The notes under the pieces were generated by a model, which saw only the letters and a program-made list of their open reading frames with translations, was not told the origin of the DNA and searched no databases. A stretch of 64,000 nt of DNA from Rhabdothermincola salaria. GTDB lineage: Bacteria > Actinomycetota > Acidimicrobiia > Acidimicrobiales > Acidimicrobilacustridaceae. The stretch covers positions 558,001 to 622,000 of the forward strand of contig NZ_JAJQXW010000002.1 in the NCBI RefSeq assembly GCF_021246445.1, in the 5' to 3' direction. Position numbers and translations under genes: made by a program. Below are positions 42,301 through 53,577 of the stretch, piece by piece (within the stretch, counting starts at the first letter, position 1; each line of letters starts with the position of its first letter).

Positions 42301-43731
42301 ATGTCACCCACCACCGTGCCCAACGTCCTCGCGGCCCGCTACGCCAGCGACGAGATGGCCCGGTTGTGGTCGCCCGAGCACAAGGTGGTGCTGGAGCGCG
42401 AGCTGTGGCTGGCGGTCATGGACGCCCAGCGCGACCTCGGCATCGAGGTGCCCGACGAGGCGCGGTCGGCCTACCGGGCGGTGCTCCACCAGGTCGACCT
42501 GGCCTCGATCGATGCCCGTGAGCGGGTGACCCGCCACGACGTGAAGGCCCGCATCGACGAGTTCTGCGCCCTCGCCGGCCACGAGCACATCCACAAGGGC
42601 ATGACCTCGCGCGACCTCACCGAGAACGTCGAGCAGCTGCAGGTGCGGCGCGCGCTCGAGGTGGTGCGCGGCCGCATGCTGGCGGCCGCGGCCCGCCTGG
42701 CCCAGTTGGCGGCCGAGCACGCCGAGACGGTGCTGACGGGGCGCACCCACAACGTGCCGGCCCAGGCCACCACCCTCGGCAAGCGCTTCGCCAGCGCAGC
42801 CGAGGAGCTCCTCGGCGCGCTCCAGCGGGTCGACGAGTTGCTGGCTCGCTACCCGCTGCGGGGCATCAAGGGCCCGGTCGGCACCCAACAGGACATGCTC
42901 GACCTGCTCGACGGCGACGAGGAGCGCCTCGACGCCCTCGAGGCCCGTGTCGCCGAGCACCTGGGCTTCGGTGCGGTGCTGACCAGCGTCGGCCAGGTCT
43001 ATCCCCGGTCGCTCGACCTCGACGTGGTGTCGGCCCTGGTGCAGGCCGCCGCCGGTCCGGCCAGCCTGGCCCTCACCATCCGGTTGATGGCCGGCCAGGA
43101 GTTGGCCACCGAGGGCTTCCGGCCCGGCCAGGTCGGCTCGTCGGCCATGCCCCACAAGATGAACAGCCGCAGCTGTGAGCGCATCGCCGGCTTCACGGCC
43201 ATCCTGCGCGGCCACCTCACGATGGTGGCCGGCCTCGCCGGCGACCAGTGGAACGAGGGCGACGTGAGCTGCTCGGTGGTGCGCCGGGTCGCGCTCCCCG
43301 ACGCCTTCCTCGCCATCGACGGGCTGTTCGAGACCTTCCTGACGGTCCTCGAGGACTTCGGCGCCTACCCGGCGGTCATCGCCCGCGAGCTCGATCGCTA
43401 CCTCCCGTTCCTCGCCACCACGAAGGTGCTCATGGCCGCCGTCCGCCACGGGGTCGGGCGGGAGCAGGCCCACGAGGCCATCAAGGAGCACGCCGTGGCC
43501 GCCGCCCTGCGGTTGCGCGAGGAGGGGGCGGAGGGCAACGACCTGCTCGACCGGCTCGCCGCCGATCCCCGCTTGGGGCTGGCCCCCGACGAGCTGGCCG
43601 GCGTGATGGCCCGCCCCCTCGACTTCGTGGGGGCCGCTCCCCGGCAGGTGGGGGCGGTCGTCGCTGCCGTCGAGGCGCTAGTCGTGGCCGACCCCGATGC
43701 CGCCGCCTACCGGCCCGCCGACATCCTCTGA
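42301..43731 (+). CDS. purB: Adenylosuccinate lyase
   Basis: 476 residues. It acts twice in purine synthesis, releasing fumarate from SAICAR and adenylosuccinate. The fumarase-superfamily signature GSSAMPHKMNSRSCE contains the catalytic flexible-loop serine; HKGMTSRDLTENVEQLQ and GRTHNVPAQATTLGKRF contribute the other active-site histidines. AGGAGA precedes the ATG at 42301. It begins the main purine cluster and is followed 25 bases later by purC. Confidence 0.97.
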   Translation: MSPTTVPNVLAARYASDEMARLWSPEHKVVLERELWLAVMDAQRDLGIEVPDEARSAYRAVLHQVDLASIDARERVTRHDVKARIDEFCALAGHEHIHKGMTSRDLTENVEQLQVRRALEVVRGRMLAAAARLAQLAAEHAETVLTGRTHNVPAQATTLGKRFASAAEELLGALQRVDELLARYPLRGIKGPVGTQQDMLDLLDGDEERLDALEARVAEHLGFGAVLTSVGQVYPRSLDLDVVSALVQAAAGPASLALTIRLMAGQELATEGFRPGQVGSSAMPHKMNSRSCERIAGFTAILRGHLTMVAGLAGDQWNEGDVSCSVVRRVALPDAFLAIDGLFETFLTVLEDFGAYPAVIARELDRYLPFLATTKVLMAAVRHGVGREQAHEAIKEHAVAAALRLREEGAEGNDLLDRLAADPRLGLAPDELAGVMARPLDFVGAAPRQVGAVVAAVEALVVADPDAAAYRPADIL

Positions 43732-43756
43732 CCCCACCGAGACCTCTGGAGCCTGC

Positions 43757-44635
43757 GTGAGCACCATCGAGCTGCCCCACCTCTACTCGGGGAAGGTCCG
43801 CGACATCTACGACGCCGGCGACGACCGGTTGCTGCTCGTCACCTCCGACCGCCTCTCGGCCTTCGACGTCGTGATGGGTGAGCCCATCCCCCACAAGGGG
43901 CGGGTGCTCACCGCCATGTCGGCCTTCTGGTTCGAGCACCTGGCCGACGTGGTGGGCAACCACCTCCTCTCCACCCGGCTCGACGACCTCCCCCCGGCTG
44001 CCCGGCTGGCGCAGTGGGAGGGCCGGATCATGCTCTGCCGGCGGGCCGAGATGCTGCCCATCGAGTGCATCGTGCGGGGCTACCTCACCGGGTCGGCGTG
44101 GAAGGAGTACCGCGCCGACGGCACCATGCACGGCCAGGCCCTCCCGCCCGGTCTCCTGGAGGCCGCTCGGCTCCCCGAGCCGGTGTTCACGCCGTCCACC
44201 AAGGCCGACGCCGGCCACGACGAGAACATCTCCTTCGCGGCCGCGGTCGACCTCGTCGGCGCCGAGATGGCCGAGCGGGCCCGGGCGGTGTCCCTCGAGC
44301 TCTACCGGCGGGGCGCGGCGTGGGCGGCCGAGCGGGGCATCCTCATCGCCGACACCAAGTTCGAGCTCGGTGTCGTCGACGGCGAGCTCGTGCTGGCCGA
44401 CGAGGTGCTGACCCCGGACTCGTCGCGGTTCTGGCCGGCCGACGCCTGGGCGCCCGGTGCCACGCCGCCGTCGTTCGACAAGCAGCCGGTGCGCGACTAC
44501 CTCGACGGGCTCGACTGGGACAAGCAGCCGCCCCCGCCGCCCCTGCCCGCCGAGGTCGTCGAGGCCACGTCCGAGCGCTACGTGCGGGCCTACGAGTGGA
44601 TCACCGGTCGGCAGCTGTCGGACTGGCGGGGCTGA
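43757..44635 (+). CDS. purC: SAICAR synthetase
   Basis: 292 residues. It joins CAIR and aspartate using ATP. [29 protein letters not shown] forms the ATP-binding N-terminus; [16 protein letters not shown] and [32 protein letters not shown] are diagnostic. The length fits the longer (yeast-like) PurC group seen in actinobacteria. A GGAG site precedes the GTG. Confidence 0.97.
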   Translation: [292 protein letters not shown]

Positions 44636-44640
44636 GAAGC

Positions 44641-44646
44641 TACGGT
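44641..44646 (+). promoter_or_regulatory. Putative -10 box, purS-purQ
   Basis: TACGGT seven bases before the purS ATG, in the 18-base gap after purC. It suggests an internal leaderless promoter. Confidence 0.5.
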
Positions 44647-44653
44647 TCTGCCA

Positions 44654-44926
44654 ATGATCTTCTCGGTGCACGTCGAGGTCCGGCTCCGGCCCGGGATCGC
44701 CGATCCGCAGGGCTCCACCATCGAACGGGCCCTGCCCACCCTGGGCTTCGACGGGGTGAGCGGCGTCCGGGTGGGCAAGAGCATCCGTCTGACCGTCGAG
44801 GCCGCCGACGAGGCCGCGGCGCGCGCCGAGGTCGACGACCTGTGCCGCCGCTTCCTCACCAACCCGGTGATCGAGGACGCCGTGGTCGAGCTCGAGGCCG
44901 TCGACACCGCCGGGACGGGCTCGTGA
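44654..44926 (+). CDS. purS: FGAM synthase subunit PurS
   Basis: 90 residues. PurS bridges PurQ and PurL in the three-part formylglycinamidine synthase. VHVEVRLRPGIADPQGSTIERALPTLGF and VRVGKSIRL are characteristic. Its stop overlaps the purQ GTG (GTGA). No Shine-Dalgarno sequence is present before the ATG, consistent with leaderless initiation. Confidence 0.93.
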   Translation: MIFSVHVEVRLRPGIADPQGSTIERALPTLGFDGVSGVRVGKSIRLTVEAADEAAARAEVDDLCRRFLTNPVIEDAVVELEAVDTAGTGS

Positions 44927-45579
44927 GCCGCCGGGTCGGGGTCGTCCTGTTCCCCGGCTCGAACTGCGAGCAGGACATGGTCGAGGCCGTCGCCCTCGTC
45001 GGCGGCGAGCCCGAGGTGCTGTGGCACGGCGACGCCACGGTCAACGGGGTCGATGCGGTGGTCGTGCCGGGTGGTTTCGCCCACGGCGACTACCTGCGTC
45101 CCGGGGCCATCGCCCGCTTCTCGCCGGTGATGCCGGCGGTGGCCGACTTCGCCCGCGACGGCGGTGCCGTGGTGGGCATCTGCAACGGGTTCCAGGTGCT
45201 CACCGAGGCGGGCCTCCTCCCCGGTGCGCTGCAGAAGAACCGTGGTCTCAAGTTCGTGTGCGACACCGTCGAACTGCGTGTCGACCGGTACGGCACCGCT
45301 CTGACCGAAGGGGTCCATGTCGGCACCACGCTGCGCATCCCGATCAACCACTTCGAGGGAAATTACACCTGTGACGAGGACACCCTCGCCCAGTTGATCG
45401 ACGAGGACCGGGTGGTGTTCCGCTACGTGGACAACCCCAACGGGTCCGTCGACGACATCGCCGGGATCTGCTCGACCGACGGCAACGTGGTGGGGCTCAT
45501 GCCGCACCCGGAGCGGGCGTCGAGCGAGCTACTGGGCAGCGCCGACGGCCTGCCCCTGCTGCGCTCCCTCGTGGGCTGA
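44923..45579 (+). CDS. purQ: FGAM synthase glutaminase subunit PurQ
   Basis: 218 residues, class I glutamine amidotransferase. The nucleophile Cys lies in [21 protein letters not shown] and the His-x-Glu of the triad in [33 protein letters not shown] is also typical. It supplies ammonia to PurL. The GTG start overlaps purS. Confidence 0.96.
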   Translation: MSRRVGVVLFPGSNCEQDMVEAVALVGGEPEVLWHGDATVNGVDAVVVPGGFAHGDYLRPGAIARFSPVMPAVADFARDGGAVVGICNGFQVLTEAGLLPGALQKNRGLKFVCDTVELRVDRYGTALTEGVHVGTTLRIPINHFEGNYTCDEDTLAQLIDEDRVVFRYVDNPNGSVDDIAGICSTDGNVVGLMPHPERASSELLGSADGLPLLRSLVG

Positions 45580-45631
45580 ACCCCACGGCGGCGGCGGGCA
45601 GGGGCCCGGCCTCGTTGCGGTGCGGGCGGCC

Positions 45632-46048
45632 TCAGCTGCTGCGGCTGATGCCGGCCGCCTTGAGGGTGGTGGCGGGCACGCCGAGCTCGCGCCAGGCGTC
45701 GTAGGAGATGCCCTTGCGCTCGCCGTAGCCCTTGGCGGCGGCGACGAACTCGGTCTCGAGGGCGTCGAGGTCGACGGTCTCCTCCGAGGCCGACAGGTCG
45801 CGCTGCAGGTCCAGTCGTTGCTGGATCAGCTGCAGGCGCTTCAACGGATCTGCGGTGGGGATCTCCGACTCGATGCGGTCCAATTGCTTGCGCATCGACT
45901 CCGGGGTCCGCTTGCGGCCTCGTTTGGGTTTGTGGGCTTCGAGCGCCTCGAGATATCGACGCACTGCTCGCCCCTGTGCACGACCTTCCGCCAAGGCCGC
46001 TTTGTGCTCTTCGGACATCCCGTCACTGCCACGTTTGGTGGTAGCCAT
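45632..46048 (-). CDS. Conserved hypothetical basic protein, possible DNA-binding
   Basis: 138 residues; not recognised as a named family. The N-terminal half is basic with [17 protein letters not shown], containing an AT-hook-like RGRK core, then a leucine-rich amphipathic helix region ([19 protein letters not shown]) and a C-terminal segment [27 protein letters not shown] that resembles a small helix-turn-helix. A nucleoid-associated or regulatory role is possible but unproven. It lies antisense-oriented between purQ and purL, breaking the purine run. The surrounding ~400 bases are visibly less GC-rich than the neighbours. Confidence 0.7.
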   Translation of the reverse strand: MATTKRGSDGMSEEHKAALAEGRAQGRAVRRYLEALEAHKPKRGRKRTPESMRKQLDRIESEIPTADPLKRLQLIQQRLDLQRDLSASEETVDLDALETEFVAAAKGYGERKGISYDAWRELGVPATTLKAAGISRSS

Positions 46049-46257
46049 GCCCGGCACTCCATCACACATCTCATCGCGATGCAATCAGGGGTGTCGCCCC
46101 CGCTTGTCAGAGGTGAATGCCGACGGGGCCATTTCCGAATCGCCCGCGGCGCCATTTCGCGTTCTCGTGGCGTCGCGGCGAACCCATTCACCGAGACGCG
46201 TCGCGACACCGGCGCGACACGGCCGCCGCGCCGGATCGGCAGGTTGCCGCGGCCGGG

Positions 46258-46263
46258 TAGCGT
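46258..46263 (+). promoter_or_regulatory. Putative -10 box, purL
   Basis: TAGCGT seven bases before the purL ATG at 46271. Confidence 0.5.
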
Positions 46264-46270
46264 CGGCGCC

Positions 46271-48514
46271 ATGGAGGACGGCATCCACCGCTCACTGGGA
46301 CTCACCGACGACGAGTACGCCGCCATCGAGCGCATCGTCGGGCGAGCCCCGAACCACCTCGAGCTGGCCATGTACGCGGTGATGTGGTCGGAGCACTGCT
46401 CCTACAAGTCGTCGCGGATCCACCTCAAGCGCCTCCCCACCGAGGCCCCCTGGGTGCTGGTGGGTCCGGGCGAGAACGCCGGCGTGGTCGACGTGGGCGA
46501 CGGCATCGCCGCCGCCATCCGCATCGAGAGCCACAACCACCCGTCGGCCATCGAGCCCTACCAGGGCGCGGCCACCGGGGTGGGAGGCATCCTCCGCGAC
46601 ATCTTCACCATGGGCGCCCGGCCCATCGCCTTGATGGACCCGCTGCGCTTCGGGCCCCTCGACGACGCCCGCAGCCGCTGGATCGCCGAGGGCGTGGTCA
46701 GCGGGGTGTCCGGCTACGGCAACTCGGTCGGCGTGCCCAACGTCGGCGGCGAGACCGTCTTCGACGAGACCTACAAGGGCAACCCGCTCGTCAACGTGCT
46801 GTGCCTCGGCCTGTTGCCCACCGAACGGCTGGTGCTCGGACAGGCCACCGGCGTCGGCAACCTGGCGGTGCTGCTCGGCTCCACCACCGGCCGCGACGGC
46901 ATCGGCGGCGTGAGCGTGCTGGCCTCGGCCGGGTTCTCCGACGAGGAGTCCGACGCCGAGAAGCGCCCCAGCGTGCAGGTCGGCGACCCCTTCGAGGAGA
47001 AGCGGCTCATCGAGGCGTGCCTCGAGCTGCTCGACGCCGGCCTGGTGGTCGGCATCCAGGACCTCGGCGGGGCCGGGCTCACCTGCGCCACCAGCGAGAC
47101 CGCCAGCCGCGGCGGCATGGGCATGGACGTCGACGTCACCGCGGTGCCCCTGCGCGAGCAGGGCATGGAGCCCTTCGAGACGATGACCTCCGAGAGCCAG
47201 GAGCGCATGCTCGCCATCGTCGAGCCGGCCGACCTCGACCGCGTGCTCGAGATCTGCGAGCGCTGGGAGGTGCGGGCCTCGGTCATCGGCAAGGTCACCC
47301 CGGGCCCGGCCACCGGCGACCCCGACGGCGGCCGGCTGCGCATCCTCGACGGGTGGGAGGGCGACGTGCTCGCCGACATCCCCGCGGCGTCGCTCCACGA
47401 GGACGCCCCGCTCTACGACCGGCCCTGCGTGTGCCCCACGAACTTCGACGAGGTCACCCGCGTCTCCGCCGTCGACGCCGAGCCCATGCCGGCCAGCGCC
47501 GACGCCGGCGCCGAGCTGCTCGACCTCCTCGGCGACAGCCGCTGGGTGTGGTCCCAGTACGACCACCAGCTGTTCCTCAACACGGTCGAGGGCCCGGGGG
47601 GCGACGCCGCCGTGCTGCGCCTCAAGCACCCCGCCACCGGCGCCGACACCGGCCGGGGCCTGGCCCTCACGACCGACGGCAACCACCGGTGGTGCGCCGT
47701 CGATCCCCGTCAGGGCACCGCCCTGACCGTCGCCGAGTCCGTCATGAACCTGGCCTGCGTGGGGGCCCGTCCCCTGGCGGTCGTCAACTGCCTCAACTTC
47801 GGCAACCCCGAGCACGCCGAGGTGATGTGGCAGCTGTCGGAGTCCATCGACGGCATGGCCGAGGCGTGCAAGGCCTTCGACGTGCCCGTCATCGGCGGCA
47901 ATGTCAGCCTCTACAACGAGGCCCAGGGCGCCAACATCGATCCGACACCGGTCATCGGCCTGCTGGGCGTCGTCGACCGGCTCGACCGACGTCCGCCCGG
48001 GGTCGGCCTCGTCGACGGCGGTCGTCTGATCCTCATCGGGGTCACCCAGCCCGAGCTGTCCGGTTCTCGCTGGGCGCGGGCCCGCGGCCACCGGGGCGGC
48101 AAGCTCCCCGGCCTCGACCACGCCCACCACCTGGCCGTGGCCGACGTGGTGCGCACCCTCGTGGCCGGTGGCCTGCTGGCCGGCGCCCACGACGTGTCCG
48201 GGGGCGGCCTGGGCCTGGCCCTCGCCGAGATGGCGGTGCGGTCCGGGCTGGGCGTCAACGTGGCCCGCGTCGCCGATGCCGCCGAGCTGTTCAGCGAGAG
48301 CCCGTCACGCGTCGTCGTGTGCGTCGCCCCCGACGACGTCACCACCGTGCTCAACGTCTGCGAGCAGGCGGGCGTCCCCACCAGCCGCATCGGCGTGGCC
48401 GGTGGCGACCGCATCGCCGTCAAGGGCCTCCTCGACATCGCCCTGGCCGAGGCCGAGGCGACCTGGGCGAACCGCCTCCCCGATGCCCTGGGCGCCGGCA
48501 CCACCCAGGGGTGA
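46271..48514 (+). CDS. purL: FGAM synthase large subunit PurL
   Basis: 747 residues, the small-type PurL that needs PurS and Pur[51 protein letters not shown] and [21 protein letters not shown] are its ATP- and substrate-binding motifs, and [18 protein letters not shown] lies in the second half. It forms FGAM from FGAR with ammonia from PurQ. It is leaderless by position and followed 53 bases later by purF. Confidence 0.97.
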   Translation: MEDGIHRSLGLTDDEYAAIERIVGRAPNHLELAMYAVMWSEHCSYKSSRIHLKRLPTEAPWVLVGPGENAGVVDVGDGIAAAIRIESHNHPSAIEPYQGAATGVGGILRDIFTMGARPIALMDPLRFGPLDDARSRWIAEGVVSGVSGYGNSVGVPNVGGETVFDETYKGNPLVNVLCLGLLPTERLVLGQATGVGNLAVLLGSTTGRDGIGGVSVLASAGFSDEESDAEKRPSVQVGDPFEEKRLIEACLELLDAGLVVGIQDLGGAGLTCATSETASRGGMGMDVDVTAVPLREQGMEPFETMTSESQERMLAIVEPADLDRVLEICERWEVRASVIGKVTPGPATGDPDGGRLRILDGWEGDVLADIPAASLHEDAPLYDRPCVCPTNFDEVTRVSAVDAEPMPASADAGAELLDLLGDSRWVWSQYDHQLFLNTVEGPGGDAAVLRLKHPATGADTGRGLALTTDGNHRWCAVDPRQGTALTVAESVMNLACVGARPLAVVNCLNFGNPEHAEVMWQLSESIDGMAEACKAFDVPVIGGNVSLYNEAQGANIDPTPVIGLLGVVDRLDRRPPGVGLVDGGRLILIGVTQPELSGSRWARARGHRGGKLPGLDHAHHLAVADVVRTLVAGGLLAGAHDVSGGGLGLALAEMAVRSGLGVNVARVADAAELFSESPSRVVVCVAPDDVTTVLNVCEQAGVPTSRIGVAGGDRIAVKGLLDIALAEAEATWANRLPDALGAGTTQG

Positions 48515-48555
48515 CACGCCCGTCACACCCCGACGGCCCGCCCTCCCGGCACCGC

Positions 48556-48561
48556 TACGCT
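48556..48561 (+). promoter_or_regulatory. Putative -10 box, purF
   Basis: TACGCT six bases before the purF GTG at 48568. Confidence 0.45.
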
Positions 48562-48567
48562 GACGCG

Positions 48568-50226
48568 GTGAGCTCCGAGGGCATGAGCGTTCCGTCGTCC
48601 ACGTCGCCGTCGACAGCCGTCGAGGCCGACGGCGACCCCGACGCCGACACCCCCAAGGAGGCCTGCGGGGTCTTCGGGGTCTACGCCCCCGGCCAGCCGG
48701 TCTCCCACCTCACCTACCTCGGCCTCTACGCCCTTCAGCACCGCGGCCAGGAGGCCGCCGGCATGGCGGTGAGCGACGGCAACACCATCACCGTGGTCAA
48801 GGACATGGGCCTCGTGTCCAACGCCTTCGACGACCGCACGCTCGCCGCCCTCAACGGTCACCTCGCCATCGGCCACACCCGCTACTCGACCACCGGGTCG
48901 AGCACGTGGCGCAACGCCCAGCCCGTCTACCGCGACATGGGCGACCACACCGTCGCCCTGGGCCACAACGGCAACCTGGTCAACACCGAGGAGCTGGCCG
49001 AGGAGGCCGGCATGCTGCCGGGCACCGTCACCAGCGACAGCGACCTCATGGCCGAGCTCATCGCCGCCGAGCTGGGCAAGCACCCGGACTCCTCCTCCGA
49101 CGGCCGGGCCCTCGAGCGGGCCATGTTGGCCGTGCTGGGTCGCCTGAAGGGCGCCTTCTCCGTGGTGGCCATGGACGAGGGCCACGTCATCGGGGTGCGC
49201 GATCCCCACGGGTTCCGACCGCTGTGCCTGGGCAAGCTCGACCAGGGCTGGGTGCTGGCCTCGGAGAGCCCGGCGCTCGACGTGCTCGGGGCCCACTTCG
49301 TGCGCGAGCTCGAGCCGGGCGAGATGATCGTCATCGACGCCACCGGCTACCGGTCGGTGCGGGTCTTCCCGGCCGGGCAGGTCGATCCTCGCCTCTGCCT
49401 GTTCGAGTTCGTCTACTTCGCCCGGCCCGACACCCGCCTCTACGGGCGCAGCGTGCACGGCGCCCGGGTGCGCATGGGCGAGCAGCTGGCCGAGCAGGCC
49501 CCGGTCGAGGCCGACCTGGTGATGGGCGTGCCCGAGTCGGGCATCCCCGCGGCCGAGGGCTACGCCCGCCGCAGCGGCATCTCCTACGGCCAGGGGCTGG
49601 TCAAGAACCGCTACATCGGCCGTACCTTCATCGCACCCAACCAGGAGATGCGGGCCCTCGGCGTGCGCATGAAGCTCAACCCGCTGCGCGACAACATCGC
49701 CGGCAAGCGCTTGGTGGTCGTCGACGACTCCATCGTGCGGGGCACCACCACGCGGGGCATGGTGTCGATGCTGCGTGAGGCCGGGGCGCTCGAGGTGCAC
49801 CTGCGCATCTCGTCGCCGCCCTACAAGTGGCCGTGCTTCTACGGCATGGACACCGGTGCCCGCTCCGAGCTGCTGGCCGCCCACATGAGCGTGGACGAGA
49901 TCCGTGAGTACCTCAACGTCGACTCCATCGCCTACCTGAACCTCGATCGCCTCATCACGGCCACGGGGGCGGTGGGGGCCGGGTTCTGCGACGCCTGCCT
50001 CACCGGCGAGTACCCCGTCGAGGTCCCGGTCAGCCTCACCAAGGGCGTGCTCGAGGTGGCGGCCCCGGCGGCGGCGGAGGTGTCCGAGTCCACGTTCTCG
50101 GCGTTGCTGCGGGGCGAGGGCGAGCTCCCGGCCGACCGGGCCCGCGCCCATCGAGACGGTGGCGACGGCGTCGAGGTCATCTCCGACGGATCCGGTGGGT
50201 TCGACGACGGGCCCGCCCGTGGCTGA
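48568..50226 (+). CDS. purF: Amidophosphoribosyltransferase
   Basis: 552 residues, first committed step of purine synthesis. The N-terminal propeptide (about 32 residues) ends before the catalytic Cys of ACGVFGVYAPG. GHTRYSTTGSSTWRNAQP and HNGNLVNTEEL belong to the glutaminase domain; LVVVDDSIVRGTTTRGMVSMLREAGA is the PRPP-binding loop. Cysteines near GAGFCDACL fit the Fe-S-type PurF group. The GTG start is preferred over a later ATG at 48581 because of the adjacent -10 box. Its stop overlaps purM by eight bases. Confidence 0.96.
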   Translation: MSSEGMSVPSSTSPSTAVEADGDPDADTPKEACGVFGVYAPGQPVSHLTYLGLYALQHRGQEAAGMAVSDGNTITVVKDMGLVSNAFDDRTLAALNGHLAIGHTRYSTTGSSTWRNAQPVYRDMGDHTVALGHNGNLVNTEELAEEAGMLPGTVTSDSDLMAELIAAELGKHPDSSSDGRALERAMLAVLGRLKGAFSVVAMDEGHVIGVRDPHGFRPLCLGKLDQGWVLASESPALDVLGAHFVRELEPGEMIVIDATGYRSVRVFPAGQVDPRLCLFEFVYFARPDTRLYGRSVHGARVRMGEQLAEQAPVEADLVMGVPESGIPAAEGYARRSGISYGQGLVKNRYIGRTFIAPNQEMRALGVRMKLNPLRDNIAGKRLVVVDDSIVRGTTTRGMVSMLREAGALEVHLRISSPPYKWPCFYGMDTGARSELLAAHMSVDEIREYLNVDSIAYLNLDRLITATGAVGAGFCDACLTGEYPVEVPVSLTKGVLEVAAPAAAEVSESTFSALLRGEGELPADRARAHRDGGDGVEVISDGSGGFDDGPARG

Positions 50227-51262
50227 CCCCACCGGGGAGACCTACGCCGCGGCCGGTGTCAGCATCGACGCCGGCGAGGAAGCCGTCTCGCGCATCAAGG
50301 ACAAGGTCCGCTCCACCTTCCGGCCCGAGGTCATCGGCGACATCGGTGGGTTCGGCGGGCTCTTCGAGCTCGACCTGGCCCGTTACCGCCGACCGGTGCT
50401 GGTGTCCTCCACCGACGGTGTCGGCACCAAAGCGCTGGTGGCGCAGGCCACCGACCGCTTCACCACCATCGGCATCGACCTGGTGGCCATGTGCGTCGAC
50501 GACCTGGTGTGTCAGGGGGCCGAGCCGCTGTTCTTCCTCGACTACATCGCGGTGGGGCGCCTCGACCCCGACCACATCGAGCAGCTGGTCGAAGGGGTGG
50601 CCGAGGGCTGCCGCCAGGCCGGGTGCGCGCTCGTCGGTGGCGAGATGGCCGAGCACCCCGGCGCCATGGAGCCCGGCGAGTTCGACCTCGTCGGCTTCGC
50701 CGTCGGCGTGGCCGAGCGCGATCGCCTCGTCACCGGGCAGACCGTCAGCGTGGGCGACGTGCTCATCGGCCTGCCCTCGCCGAACCTGCGCTCCAACGGG
50801 TACTCGCTGGCGCGGCGGGTGCTGCTCGAGCGGGCCGGACTGCCCCTCGACGGTCCGGCCTACGACGGCGCCCACCACTCCCTCGCCGACGAGCTGTTGG
50901 CCCCCTCGGTCATCTACTCGCCCACCGTCACCGCGCTGCTCGAGGCGGTCGACGTGCGAGCGGTGGCCCACATCACCGGTGGTGGCATCCCCGGCAACCT
51001 CAACCGGGTCCTGGCGCCGGGCACCGCCGCCGAGGTCGACCGGGGCTCGTGGGAGTCGCCGCGCATCTTCGGCGAGATCCAGCGTCTCGGCCAGGTGTCC
51101 GACGACGAGATGGCCAAGGTGTTCAACCTCGGCATCGGCATGGTCGTCGTGGTGCCCCCCGACGACGCCTACAAGGCGCTCGACCTGGCCCGCGCCCGGG
51201 GCCACCGGGCCATGGAGCTGGGTCGCATCATCGAAGGCGACGGCACCGTCCGCCTGATCTGA
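50219..51262 (+). CDS. purM: AIR synthetase
   Basis: 347 residues. It closes the imidazole ring, making AIR from FGAM. TYAAAGVSIDAGEEAVSRIK, STDGVGTKALVA, VAMCVDDLVCQGAEPLFFLDYIAVG and AHITGGGIPGNLNRVL are PurM motifs. The GTG start overlaps the purF end (GTGGCTGA), giving translational coupling. Confidence 0.97.
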   Translation: MADPTGETYAAAGVSIDAGEEAVSRIKDKVRSTFRPEVIGDIGGFGGLFELDLARYRRPVLVSSTDGVGTKALVAQATDRFTTIGIDLVAMCVDDLVCQGAEPLFFLDYIAVGRLDPDHIEQLVEGVAEGCRQAGCALVGGEMAEHPGAMEPGEFDLVGFAVGVAERDRLVTGQTVSVGDVLIGLPSPNLRSNGYSLARRVLLERAGLPLDGPAYDGAHHSLADELLAPSVIYSPTVTALLEAVDVRAVAHITGGGIPGNLNRVLAPGTAAEVDRGSWESPRIFGEIQRLGQVSDDEMAKVFNLGIGMVVVVPPDDAYKALDLARARGHRAMELGRIIEGDGTVRLI

Positions 51263-51338
51263 CCGGCTGGTCCGGCCGCCGGGACTGAGGTCCGTCGGGT
51301 CGCGCCGGTGCCTCGGGAGGCCGCACCCGGCCCTCCGG

Positions 51339-51344
51339 TACGGT
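51339..51344 (+). promoter_or_regulatory. Putative -10 box, pyrE
   Basis: TACGGT eight bases before the pyrE GTG at 51353. Confidence 0.5.
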
Positions 51345-51352
51345 CGTTGGCC

Positions 51353-51916
51353 GTGACCGAGACAGTTGATCCCAAGCAGGCCCTCGTCGACCACCTCCTG
51401 CGCCACTCCGTGCGCACCGGGGACTTCACGTTGAAGTCGGGCCGCAAGAGCAGCTGGTTCATCGACTCCAAGCAGACGGCCTGTCGTCCCGACGGCCTGT
51501 TGCTCATGGCCGACGTGGGTCTGGACCTGGTGCCCGACGACGTCACCGCGGTGGGTGGGCTCACCGTCGGCGCCGATCCGGTGGCCTACGGCCTGGCGGC
51601 CGTGGCCGCCACCCGGGGTCGGGCGCTGAAGTCCTTCACCATCCGCAAGGAGGCCAAGGACCACGGGGTGGCCGGGCGCCTGGCCGGCGCCCTCGAGCCG
51701 GGCGACAAGGTGGTGATCACCGAGGACACCGTCACCCGCGGCACCTCCTCGATCGAGGCGCTCCGGGTGGTGCGCGAGCTGGGCGCCGAACCGGTGATGG
51801 TCCTCGTGCTCGTCGATCGGGGCGGCACCTGTGCCGCCATGGCCGACGCCGAAGGGGTGGCCTTCCGGGCCATGGTCACCGCCCCCGAGCTGGGCTTCGA
51901 CTACGAGGGCGTCTGA
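51353..51916 (+). CDS. pyrE: Orotate phosphoribosyltransferase
   Basis: 187 residues. It attaches PRPP to orotate in pyrimidine synthesis. DFTLKSGRKSSWFIDSKQT is the orotate-binding segment, VGGLTVGADPVAYG and IRKEAKDHGVAGRLAG the dimer-loop region, and KVVITEDTVTRGTSSIEALR the PRPP-binding motif. The GTG at 51353 is favoured by the nearby -10 box over a GTG at 51308. It follows the purine genes but is likely transcribed from its own promoter. Confidence 0.95.
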   Translation: MTETVDPKQALVDHLLRHSVRTGDFTLKSGRKSSWFIDSKQTACRPDGLLLMADVGLDLVPDDVTAVGGLTVGADPVAYGLAAVAATRGRALKSFTIRKEAKDHGVAGRLAGALEPGDKVVITEDTVTRGTSSIEALRVVRELGAEPVMVLVLVDRGGTCAAMADAEGVAFRAMVTAPELGFDYEGV

Positions 51917-51987
51917 CCGCCGACCTGACGCCGACCTGACGCGCCGCCGCGGCGGCCGATCGCTTCGCCCCGCTGCGGCGAGGCCGG

Positions 51988-51993
51988 TAGCGT
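51988..51993 (+). promoter_or_regulatory. Putative -10 box, malic enzyme
   Basis: TAGCGT ten bases before the ATG at 52004. Confidence 0.4.
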
Positions 51994-52003
51994 CTGGGTC
52001 CCT

Positions 52004-53407
<1,404 letters not shown>

Positions 53408-53527
53408 AGGCACCGCGGCGCTCCGCCCGGGGGGGGGTCGGCACCGGGGTGCCGTCTGGTGGCGAGGGGAAGCGCAGCGACCGAGCCACATCGCGGCGCT
53501 CCGCGACGCCATGAACATGGCAGAGTG

Positions 53528-53557
53528 AACGGCGGCCGGGGGATCCCGGCCGCCGTT
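53528..53557 (+). terminator. Hairpin terminator after malic enzyme
   Basis: A perfect 13-bp stem (53528-53540 with 53545-53557) and GGAT loop, followed by TCGCTT. It lies 120 bases after the malic enzyme stop. Confidence 0.75.
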
Positions 53558-53577
53558 TCGCTTCCAGGGGGACAGAC

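Noticed and set aside
46384-50226. Single 1280-codon plus-strand frame that might look like a purL-purF fusion
   Set aside because: Its first part is an out-of-frame shadow of purL. Only from 48568 does it encode purF, with its own -10 box.
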